Shown here piece by piece: positions 15,907 to 22,609 of a DNA stretch of 40,946 bases. The stretch is from Streptomyces maremycinicus (GTDB lineage: Bacteria > Actinomycetota > Actinomycetes > Streptomycetales > Streptomycetaceae), in assembly GCF_001184025.1 (NCBI RefSeq), contig NZ_BBYG01000031.1, forward strand, positions 1 to 40,946. The letters are read 5' to 3'. The translations under genes and the position numbers were made by a program. Each line of letters begins with the position of its first letter. Within the stretch, counting starts at the first letter, position 1. The notes under the pieces were generated by a model. The model was not told the origin of the DNA. It worked only from the letters and a program-made list of their open reading frames with translations, and ran no database searches.

Positions 15907-18018
15907 ATGGCATCTGAGGAAGAGCTGTTCGCGTCCGTCGATGCTCTGCTGAACGAGGAGCCGCATCTGCCGCCTCCGGCGGAGCGTGCCCGGCTGCGTG
16001 AGGCCGCCGGGATCACCCAGGCCCGCCTCGCCACCGCGCTGAAGACCACGACCCAGTCGGTGAAGAACTGGGAGAACGGCCGCAGCGAGCCGAAGTCGCC
16101 GCGCCTGGATGCCTACCAGCGACTGCTCAACGGATGGGCGGCGAAGTATCCCGCCCCCGGCACCCCCCCGGCAGCTCCGGCGGTCTCGATTGCCGCAACG
16201 GCGCCGGCTGAGCCGGCCGCGTCCGGGGTGGAACCGTCAAACGCCCGGCAGGCTCCCGCCGTTCCGGCCGCGGCGCCGGCGCGCCCCCCCGCCACCCGGC
16301 CGGCCGCGGCATCACGGCGGCCGGCGGCGAAGAAGGCGGCGCAGCCCGCAGCCGACCCGCGCTTCCCGCACGGCCCCCTCGCGGTCCTGGACGGTGACGG
16401 CAGCGCGTACGGCGTCGACGGGATCGTGCTCGACTGCCCCGCGACAAGCGTGGTGGAGCTGGTGGAGTGGACGCTGCACGAGTCCGGCCTCGGCGCGCCG
16501 CGTCTGCACCGCAACGGCAAGGACTCCGATCCGCTGATCGTCCTCACCGCCGCGGCCGCCGTGAAACTCGGACTCCCCGAGCGCCTGGAGGGCCACGAGC
16601 AGCGCCGTTCTCTGCGGCTGCCGGAGGATCATCCGGTGGTCAAGCAGGTGGTGAAGGCGAAGTGGCGGCTCACCCAGCGCGGATTCGGGCCGTGGGCGAG
16701 GATCTACCGCAAGGTCCAGGGGCGCGAGCGTCAGTGTGTGCAGCTGGCGGTCCTGTCCTGGGACGCCCTCGACGAGCGGGCGTGGCCCGGCGTTGCGGAG
16801 ATGGAGCCGGCCGACGTCGCCCGCGTCCTGGGGGTGTACGCCCAGCGGGTCATCACCCCGCGAGGGTCGACGGCCGTGTCCGGGCTGGAGCTGATGACGG
16901 CGATGCGGCCGCCCACCCGCGCGGTGCAGGACCCGCAGACGGGTAACTGGGTGCCCGGCCACAACCCCGGCTCGCTGGGGACGGAGCCGATGGACCCGGC
17001 GCCGCCGGAGGCCACCCCCGAACATCCCGTCGTCGTGGAATCCGGCTGGAGCGGCGGGTTCCTGAACGAGGAGGCGTACCAGTGGGTGCGTGACGTCAGT
17101 CTGCTGACGGATGAGGAGTGCACGCTGCCCTTCGCGGTCGGCCTGGATCTGAACACCGCGTTCCTTGCCGCCGCGGCCCGCCTGGTCGTCGGTCTGTCCG
17201 CCCCCGACCACTTCGTGGGCCCGAAGTTCAATCCGAAGATTCCCGGTTCCTGGCTGGTGGATCTGTCGCACGTCGAGGTGGACCCGCGTCTGCCGTCGCC
17301 GTTCACGCCGGACGGTACGCGGCCGACGGGACCTGCCTGGTATCAGACGCACACCGTCGCCTACGCCCAGGAGCTCGGCTACAACGTGACGCCGATCGAG
17401 GGGTATCTGCGGCGGGAGACCGGGGCGTATCTGGACCCGTGGCACGACCGGCTGAAGACCGCCTACGTCGACACTCTCGCCGACCTCGGCGTCACCAAGG
17501 ACCTGGACGACCGCCAGTTCCTCGCCGCGATGGAGCGGCACAAGGACACCGACCCCGCGATGGCGGCCGTCCTCGCCGCCATCAAGGCGACCGTCAAGGG
17601 CGGCATCGGCAAGCTCCGCGAGCGCCCGCAGGGCAAGCGCTACAAGGAGGGCGAGCGGTGGCCGGCCCTCCAGCGCCCCACCTGGCGCCCCGACATCCGC
17701 GCCGCCGTCATCTCCAAAGCCCGCGTCAACATGCACCGCAAGCTCACCAACATGGTCAAGCTGACCGGCCTGCACCCCCTCGCCGTGCTCTCCGACTGCG
17801 TCGTCTACCCCTCCCCCGGCGCCTCGCCACTGGACTTCCTGCCGTATGCCGCATCCGGCAAACCGCAGCCCGGCGCCTTCCGCCTCGGACCCACGCCGGG
17901 CCTGGCCAAGCTGGAGGGCGTCCAGTCGATGCTGTGGGCGGTCGACCTGATGGAGCAGGGCTACAACCCCGCCCGGCACATCAAGGGCGGCGATGCCGTC
18001 CTGGACGAGGGAGAATAG
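15907..18018 (+). CDS. tap: Telomere-associated protein Tap
   Basis: Tap binds the folded telomeric 3' overhang and recruits the terminal protein Tpg for end patching. This copy has 703 residues, about the usual length. An Xre-type helix-turn-helix lies at about 30-75 (LREAAGITQARLATALKTTT...VKNWENG), followed by an Ala/Pro linker (about 78-145). The rest is a large domain with FAVGLDLNTAFLAAAARLVVG and WLVDLSHVEVDPRLPSPF, rich in aromatic and basic residues. The ATG at 15907 is set by GAAGAAGG upstream and by the matching 5' scar at 3427. tpg begins five bases after the stop, so they form an operon. Family assignment is strong, from recognised sequence and from the tap-tpg order. Confidence 0.95.
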   Translation: MASEEELFASVDALLNEEPHLPPPAERARLREAAGITQARLATALKTTTQSVKNWENGRSEPKSPRLDAYQRLLNGWAAKYPAPGTPPAAPAVSIAATAPAEPAASGVEPSNARQAPAVPAAAPARPPATRPAAASRRPAAKKAAQPAADPRFPHGPLAVLDGDGSAYGVDGIVLDCPATSVVELVEWTLHESGLGAPRLHRNGKDSDPLIVLTAAAAVKLGLPERLEGHEQRRSLRLPEDHPVVKQVVKAKWRLTQRGFGPWARIYRKVQGRERQCVQLAVLSWDALDERAWPGVAEMEPADVARVLGVYAQRVITPRGSTAVSGLELMTAMRPPTRAVQDPQTGNWVPGHNPGSLGTEPMDPAPPEATPEHPVVVESGWSGGFLNEEAYQWVRDVSLLTDEECTLPFAVGLDLNTAFLAAAARLVVGLSAPDHFVGPKFNPKIPGSWLVDLSHVEVDPRLPSPFTPDGTRPTGPAWYQTHTVAYAQELGYNVTPIEGYLRRETGAYLDPWHDRLKTAYVDTLADLGVTKDLDDRQFLAAMERHKDTDPAMAAVLAAIKATVKGGIGKLRERPQGKRYKEGERWPALQRPTWRPDIRAAVISKARVNMHRKLTNMVKLTGLHPLAVLSDCVVYPSPGASPLDFLPYAASGKPQPGAFRLGPTPGLAKLEGVQSMLWAVDLMEQGYNPARHIKGGDAVLDEGE

Positions 18019-18023
18019 GCGCT

Positions 18024-18581
18024 GTGGGGGAGATCGACGACGCGATCGAGCGGGCCGACCGCGAGAGCTTCACCCGCCAGCCGCCCAAGACCCTCAAGGG
18101 CAAGGTCGGCTTTCTGCTCAGGCAACTGGGCAGCGCCCGCGCCGTCGCGCGCGAGATCGGGGTGACCGCCGACTCCGTCAACCGCTACCGGCGCGGCGCC
18201 CGCAAACACGCCCGCCCTGACGTGGCCGCGAAGATCGACGACGCAGTACAGGCCCGCTGGCAGCCACTGGTGCGCAAACGCCGGCAGAGGCAGGCCGCCA
18301 CCACGGGTGGGGTCACGGTGGAGACGCGGGCCCGGTTCGGCTACACCGCACCGGTCGGCACCACCGACGACGGACGCTTCCGCCGCCTCACCGTCCACCT
18401 GCCCCCCGCCTACGCACAACGCCTGTTCGACGCCCGCGACGCCGGAGCCAGCGACCGTGAGATGCGCGCCATCATCGCCGAAGGCTTCAAAGACGTGTAC
18501 TTCCAGGACAGCGGAGCCCGCGCCGCAGGACTCTCCGACGTCACCCTCAACGACATCGACTACCTCGACCTCGACTATTGA
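18024..18581 (+). CDS. tpg: Telomere terminal protein Tpg
   Basis: Tpg is the protein covalently bound to the 5' ends of Streptomyces linear replicons; it primes synthesis that fills the telomere gap. The 185-residue product has the expected length. It has a DNA-binding N-terminal part with a helix-turn-helix (ARAVAREIGVTADSVNRYRR, about 39-58), a basic linker (RKRRQRQ), and ARFGYTAPVGTTDDGRFRRL. In the last, T114 of GTTDD corresponds to the threonine reported to accept the nucleotide in S. lividans/S. coelicolor Tpg. It ends with DIDYLDLDY. I chose GTG 18024 for length and for its five-base gap from tap. The tail of a second, decayed tpg is at 20537-20605. Confidence 0.95.
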   Translation: MGEIDDAIERADRESFTRQPPKTLKGKVGFLLRQLGSARAVAREIGVTADSVNRYRRGARKHARPDVAAKIDDAVQARWQPLVRKRRQRQAATTGGVTVETRARFGYTAPVGTTDDGRFRRLTVHLPPAYAQRLFDARDAGASDREMRAIIAEGFKDVYFQDSGARAAGLSDVTLNDIDYLDLDY

Positions 18582-18586
18582 CCCCC

Positions 18587-18638
18587 CACCTGCGCTGCCA
18601 CCTAGGCAGGCTGGTTGTCACCGACGGTGTTGTGGGCG
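18587..18638. repeat. Candidate transposon end: TnsB-site-like array after tpg
   Basis: Three related 16-base units lie directly after tpg: 18587-18602 (CACCTGCGCTGCCACC), 18607-18622 (CAGGCTGGTTGTCACC) and, with one base missing, 18623-18638. The first two are 20 bases apart. The block 18594-18622 recurs with 24 of 29 bases identical, in the same orientation relative to tpg, at 20488-20460 beside the tpg relic. Arrays of spaced transposase-binding sites are normal for Tn7-like ends, so I read this as the internal end of the element. The exact terminal bases are not defined. Confidence 0.65.
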
Positions 18639-18764
18639 GTTGAGTCTGAGGTCGACAACTGTGGTCGTCCGTGTCCGGCCTCCTATTTCCGGTTCTTCTG
18701 GGTCGTCGACCTCCGCGGACTCGGAGAGGCGGCATTGCCAGTGGGCTCTGCCAGGGTGTGCGTC

Positions 18765-19273
18765 GTGGATGAACTGGTGGAGCATGGTCGACGATCAGGA
18801 TCGTGTGCTGGGGGTGGTGGTCAGCCCCCGGCAGGCCATCCGGGAGGGATGACTGCACCGAGTCGCCGTGACGGTGTGTCGTGATGAGCGTCACCGGATC
18901 CCTCATCCACCGACGGTCGGAGCAGGTATCCCGCTTCCCCGGGCTCTACGAGGCCGAGGTCGGTGGCGCCGCAAATGTCGGCGAGTCCTACGAACAGGCT
19001 GCCGCGAGGGAGCTGGCCGAAGAGCTGGGCATTCATGCGCTGCCGCGCCTGCTGTTCACGTTCATCAACAGCAGCGGCTTGAGCCCTCACTGGCTCGGCG
19101 TGCACGAAGCCGTAGTGCCGGACGCCGTGGTCCCCGCTCCCGATGAGGTCGCCTGCATAGCTGGCTGACCGAGCCCGAGCTGCGATCGGCCCTACTCAAA
19201 TGGCGCTTCACCCCCGACAGCCACGAAAACCTTCAGCCGGTATCTGACGTTCCGCCGGCCCACGGGATCCTGA
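18765..19273 (+). pseudogene. NUDIX hydrolase pseudogene with several frameshifts
   Basis: Read across frames, this is a whole NUDIX hydrolase: DELVE, then MVDDQDRVLGVVVSPRQAIREG, LHRVAVTVCRDERHR, FPGLYEAEVGG, the NUDIX box GAANVGESYEQAAARELAEE, PHWLGVHEAVVPDAVVPAPDEV, SWLTEPELRSALLKWRF and FSRYLTFRRPTG. Lesions visible are an extra C near 18783, a TGA at about 18850 where W is expected, frame changes near 18902 and 19157, and another near 19228. The NUDIX box itself is intact. NUDIX enzymes cleave nucleoside-diphosphate derivatives. The gene is dead and lies immediately outside the proposed transposon end, so it may be the old target-side neighbour. Confidence 0.85.
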
Positions 19274-19440
19274 CCATGCCTGCCACGCTCAGACTCAGTG
19301 ACGGAAAGACTGCTGAATGAGCGCCCGTGACAAGTCGGATGCCTCGTTGGTGACAACCAGGCTTGCCACGCAGGCTGCCACCAGGCGCACGGCGGGGAGG
19401 GGCGCCCGGCCGCCGGAGCCCCTCCCCGTGAAAAAGGACA

Positions 19441-19467
19441 AACAAAAACGCCGAGCGGCGCTCGGCG
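19441..19467 (-). terminator. Intrinsic terminator of the small membrane-protein gene
   Basis: CGCCGAGC (19449-19456) pairs perfectly with GCTCGGCG (19460-19467). On the minus strand the hairpin is followed by TTTTTGTTTG. It lies about 25 bases after the stop at 19492. Confidence 0.8.
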
Positions 19468-19491
19468 GCATGACAGAAAAGGCTGTTCCAG

Positions 19492-19875
19492 TTACTTCGA
19501 CGTTACACCCTTTGTTCGAACCGATACGAAATACCCTGGGTTCACTACAAAATGATTCTCGACAACTACAACGGATACGTTGACCTGTACCTTTCCTTCA
19601 TCAGCAGGGGAAGGAACGATAAACGGAAGAATAAAGGGGATGATTGCTGCCGCGAGGGTCAACCACGCCACTCTCTGCTGTATCCGCCCCGCACGGCCTT
19701 CCCTCTCCTCGGCGCTCCTGGAAGAGACGCGAACCTCACCTCCGACCTGTCGGAACCCTCCTTCGGCATCATCAGAAAAGACCAGGTCAGGCGCCACTTC
19801 GATGGTACGGCCAGCAGGGTCATTGCTGCCCACAGTCATCACGCTCTTCTGCTTGGCCATGCCGATAACATTCAA
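19492..19875 (-). CDS. Small membrane protein of unknown function
   Basis: A 127-residue protein with one clear transmembrane segment (VAWLTLAAAIIPFILPFIVP, about 69-88). It has a soluble N-terminal region rich in acidic and basic residues and a C-terminal half that is beta-strand rich (VQVNVSVVVVENHFVVNPGYFVSVRT). I do not recognise the family. TTG 19875 is preferred because AGGAG stands five bases before it; ATG 19860 has no such site. The gene and its leader are AT-richer than the surroundings, which may indicate transfer. It has its own promoter, a leader with an intrinsic-terminator hairpin, and a terminator. Confidence 0.65.
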   Translation of the reverse strand: MNVIGMAKQKSVMTVGSNDPAGRTIEVAPDLVFSDDAEGGFRQVGGEVRVSSRSAEEREGRAGRIQQRVAWLTLAAAIIPFILPFIVPSPADEGKVQVNVSVVVVENHFVVNPGYFVSVRTKGVTSK

Positions 19876-19897
19876 TTTAACTCCTAATTTTGGGTAT

Positions 19898-19933
19898 AAA
19901 AAATCCCGGGAACGAGCCTTCTGCTCGCCCGGG
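19898..19933 (-). terminator. Leader terminator or attenuator hairpin
   Basis: On the minus strand CCCGGGCGAG pairs with CTCG..CCCGGG, followed by a run of six Ts (19898-19903). It lies between a good promoter (19994-20022) and the AGGAG-TTG start at 19875, so it could stop transcription before the membrane-protein gene. It could instead terminate the gene at 20083-20355. A GGAGGAG sequence (19975-19981) and a GGCGCG/CGCGCC hairpin lie in the leader. Confidence 0.6.
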
Positions 19934-19993
19934 CAGAGCTATGCCAGGACTAGGGCGCGAGCGCGCCTTAATTTCTCCTCCGTTGCTGCTACT

Positions 19994-20022
19994 AGTTTAG
20001 TACATCGTCGCCAGAACGACAA
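19994..20022 (-). promoter_or_regulatory. Promoter for the small membrane-protein leader
   Basis: On the minus strand, -35 TTGTCG (20017-20022) and -10 TAAACT (19994-19999) are 17 bases apart, the standard housekeeping-sigma spacing. The leader that follows is about 110 bases long. Confidence 0.55.
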
Positions 20023-20082
20023 CATGGCGAGCCGTCGCACGGTTCGCCATCTCGTAGGTGTAACTGTGTCGCCGAGGGCAGA

Positions 20083-20355
20083 TCAGCCCTCGCAGAACAG
20101 AATGGTACGCATTTCCTCTGTCTCGTCAAGGCCTTTACCCCCAGGGGGCCCGGAAATGCCAGGCGGCCCTATCCGACGCATCGACACTTCCTGTCGAGGA
20201 ACCCGACCGATCTCAGCCGCCCCTCCTTCGGCATCTACGAGCTGCACCAGGACGTCCGCTCCGTCGAACCCGGTGACCTTCACTGTTCTCACGGCCCCCG
20301 GCCGGAGATGGTTGATCAAGGACTGCATGCGAGGGTCGGGGGTTGGCGCGGACAT
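20083..20355 (-). CDS. Short S1-like hypothetical protein
   Basis: A 90-residue protein starting MSAPTPDPRMQSLINHLRPG. The middle (GAVRTVKVTGFDGADVLVQLVD...IGRVPRQEVS) resembles an S1/OB-type RNA-binding fold. The C-terminal 30 residues are less regular, so the gene may be truncated. There is no ribosome binding site before ATG 20355, but TAGGCT lies seven bases upstream, so the transcript may be leaderless. The repeat array at 20387-20507 is directly upstream and may influence its promoter. The function is unknown. Confidence 0.5.
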   Translation of the reverse strand: MSAPTPDPRMQSLINHLRPGAVRTVKVTGFDGADVLVQLVDAEGGAAEIGRVPRQEVSMRRIGPPGISGPPGGKGLDETEEMRTILFCEG

Positions 20356-20386
20356 GGAGGTGAGCCTAGTCGGCGCCGGCCGGACT

Positions 20387-20507
20387 GGTTCCAACTCTCG
20401 TGACCAGGTTCCAACTAGCGTGTCACGGCTCATGAGACCTTCCGGCGCCGCACCTCGCAGGTGACAACAAGACTGCCTATGTGACAACTACCGTGCTTCG
20501 GCTCATC
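20387..20507. repeat. Four-unit repeat array beside the tpg relic, second candidate transposon end
   Basis: Units of 16 bases start at 20387 and 20407 (GGTTCCAACTnnCGTG) and at 20460 and 20480 (related GTGACAAC forms), spaced 20, 53 and 20 bases. Each pair is followed by CGGCTCAT, so a block of about 48 bases is repeated at an offset of 73. The inner pair corresponds to the array after the intact tpg at 18594-18622. The layout is typical of multiple transposase-binding sites. An operator array for the gene at 20355 is the alternative. Confidence 0.65.
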
Positions 20508-20536
20508 GGTCCCGGCCCGGATCGGCTGGCCTGACC

Positions 20537-20605
20537 TCACGACAACAGCCCGAAGTTGATGTAGTCGATATCGGTGAACTCGACGGTGAGCCCGCCGACT
20601 CGGCG
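20537..20605 (-). pseudogene. Relic of a second tpg 3' end
   Basis: The minus-strand frame ends GGLTVEFTDIDYINFGLLS, closely like the Tpg tail in this window (GLSDVTLNDIDYLDLDY) and like canonical Tpg tails. Only about 20 codons match; upstream the frame is not Tpg-like. The repeat block shared with the intact tpg begins 48 bases after its stop. That conserved flank makes chance similarity unlikely. Its orientation is opposite to the intact tap-tpg. Confidence 0.7.
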
Positions 20606-20620
20606 GCTCGGCATCACATC

Positions 20621-20809
20621 GCTGGCCCGGCCGCGAAGCCGACCACGACGCCCGTGGGGGACTTCGAACCGGGCGTGGCGGTCCCTAACGCAGTACAAGG
20701 TGCGAACGCCGACACGGGGAACAAGAAGTGGGTCAACTACGCCTTCGAGAGCGCAGTCTCCTACGCGCTGTACCTCATCATGACCGCCTTCCAGCCCGTC
20801 ACCAAGTAG
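20621..20809 (+). pseudogene. Unassigned protein C-terminal fragment
   Basis: A plus-strand frame without a start reads PVGDFEPGVAVPNAVQGAN, then KKWVNYAFESAVSYALYLIM and FQPVTK before the stop at 20807. It looks like the end of a real protein but I cannot name the family. Another short protein-like fragment (NGSTFQAKCQPYFDNDSDSG) follows at about 20898-20960 with no intact context. Both are probably gene debris. Confidence 0.4.
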
Positions 20810-21020
20810 GCCGGCGAGCAGAACGAGCACACCGGGCCCGCCCCGTTCCGACGGTCAACCTGGCAGGCAGCGCCGGCACGGGTGTTCTGACCCCTTGCCC
20901 CACAACGGCAGCACGTTCCAGGCCAAGTGCCAGCCTTACTTCGACAACGACTCGGACAGCGGCCCGTCGACGCACTCCCCCTGCGTCGGCGGCCGCTTCC
21001 CTGTCAGAGCTGTCGAGCTG

Positions 21021-21572
21021 TCAGAGCTGGAACTCGGCGGGGCTCAGCCCCAGTGCCACGCAGGCCTCCTGGAGGACCATTTGCTCCGCCTGCGAGAAGT
21101 GCCCGTCAGCGCCGGCGATGACGATGCCGGTCTGGATCACCGCGCGGGCCTCGGTCGGCTTCTTGGCGGCCTTGGCGATGTCCTGCATCACCTCGGCCTT
21201 CCCCTGCGGGAAGTTGCGGGTGAGCTGTTCCACGTGCTTGTGGAAGCGCTGACGCAGCTGCTCCGGCGGGAAGTTCTGCAGCACCTCGTTGCTAAGGATC
21301 ATCGACTCCATCTGCTGCATCTCGGACGCGTCCACATGGCCGTCAGCCGCCGCGACCAGCGCGCACATCGCCATGCTCGCGTCCCGGTACGCACCGCTCT
21401 TCAGCTCGGTCTTGATCGAGCCGAGCTGGTTCTTCAGCAGGCCGACCAGCTGGGCGCGGGACCCACCGTGCGAGCCCGTCCGCGAACCATGCCCCACGGT
21501 CGTGCCGCGGCCGCCCTGCGCCTGCTGCTGCAAGCTCTTGGCCTGGTCCTTGAGCCGGTCGAACAGTGCCAT
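21021..21572 (-). CDS. TerB-family tellurite-resistance protein
   Basis: A 183-residue protein starting MALFDRLKDQAKSLQQQAQG. It is followed by the all-helical TerB domain (about 45-183) with the two acidic metal-binding loops LVAAADGHVDASEMQQM and VIAGADGHFSQAEQMVL. TerB-like proteins belong to the tellurite/phage/stress-response Ter system and probably bind divalent metals near membranes. GAGG upstream supports ATG 21572. The usual terD or terZ partners are not adjacent, so it stands alone. The direct repeats CTGTCAGAGCTG at about 21001-21031 overlap its 3' end. Confidence 0.85.
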   Translation of the reverse strand: MALFDRLKDQAKSLQQQAQGGRGTTVGHGSRTGSHGGSRAQLVGLLKNQLGSIKTELKSGAYRDASMAMCALVAAADGHVDASEMQQMESMILSNEVLQNFPPEQLRQRFHKHVEQLTRNFPQGKAEVMQDIAKAAKKPTEARAVIQTGIVIAGADGHFSQAEQMVLQEACVALGLSPAEFQL

Positions 21573-21668
21573 TGCCGTCACCTCGGTACTCGTCTGATCG
21601 ATTTCACCCCGGCAACGGCCCCGCCCCGGAAAAGGTTCCACAGCGGGCCCCGGCATAGATTGCCCTCC

Positions 21669-21804
21669 ATGACCTCCACCGCGGCCCGTACCGCGCTGGA
21701 CCACCGCCGACCTCCCGGTCCCCGACCTGGAGGACCTTTACCGGGACCTGCACCGCCACACCGAGCTCTCCAACGAGGTGAACAGCATGACCGCCCAGCC
21801 TTGA
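21669..21804 (+). pseudogene. Fragment of an M20-family amidohydrolase N-terminus
   Basis: ATG 21669 starts a frame that shifts near 21703 into ADLPVPDLEDLYRDLHRHTE, the typical start of M20 peptidases/amidohydrolases (DLYRDLHxHPELS). It ends at a stop at 21802 after 30 codons. No metal-binding residues are left. It is gene debris. Confidence 0.6.
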
Positions 21805-22501
21805 AGCGCTGCCAGGCATCGGCAGGAACGTCGTGGCGACCGACGGGCCCTACCGCTGCACAGCGGGAACGCGCATCCACTCGGGGTGGATCACCCAGTT
21901 CTCGCGCCGCACGGGCTGCCTGACTTGAGGGGCAGAGGGTGCGGGGAGGCGGTACCGGCTTGTGCCAGTAGTCGGGGAGCCATGCTCACTGCCGCCGACT
22001 GTCCCGTCCTCCTGGCCGCACTGATAGGCCCGTCCTCGTTCGCTGGCCAGGATGCACGACTTCGGTCGTGAGCAGTTCCGGTGCAGAAAATGCCGGCGCG
22101 AAAAATCATGGTCCTGCGGCTACGCAGGTACGAACCGCTACGCTCATCCCAGGGTGGATCGGGCACCGCTGTTCACGTTGTCCAGTGCCTCCCTGAGCGG
22201 CGGGGAAGCGTCCCGAGATCGACTTCACCTGCCACGGGGATGGTCACGCGTTCGCCCGCCCGCACGCTGGACACACGCAGTAGAGCAGCAGTCGGCTGCA
22301 ACCCGTCAACGCACATGGCTCTCCCCTGCCTTTGTCCACAGCAGACAGTCTGAGGTCCTGCCACGAGGCCAGGATGCTCCCGGGCGCCCCGCAAGTGATG
22401 GCCGCTTTGCGTGAATCCGGGCCCGGGGAACGGCCGTAACCCCTCGGCGGGGGTTGATGACTCCCGGCCTCCGACGGGGGGGACCAGGGGTCATCTGCCA
22501 T
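21805..22501. other. Gene-poor stretch
   Basis: No convincing gene on either strand. The hairpin AACCCC/GGGGTT (22438-22443 with 22450-22455) and the stronger terminator at 22502 lie at its right end. It looks like decayed DNA between the TerB gene and the flavoprotein. Confidence 0.4.
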
Positions 22502-22531
22502 GGGCGGGACGCCGGCGTCGGCGTCCCGCCC
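22502..22531 (-). terminator. Strong hairpin downstream of the flavoprotein gene
   Basis: GGGCGGGACGCCG (22502-22514) pairs perfectly over 13 bases with 22519-22531 around a GCGT loop. It lies about 80 bases past the stop of the minus-strand gene at 22610. No U-tract is seen, as is common in Streptomyces. Confidence 0.65.
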
Positions 22532-22609
22532 TTCCTCCCATGTACTGCGCGCGCTCTGGCGAAGAATCGCCCGCTGGTAGTCGGCGCCTTGCTGCCGGTC
22601 TGGACCCCT

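Noticed and set aside
20895..21923. 342-codon plus-strand frame across the TerB gene
   Set aside because: Mostly antisense to the well-supported TerB gene; only its first 25 codons look like debris of a real protein.
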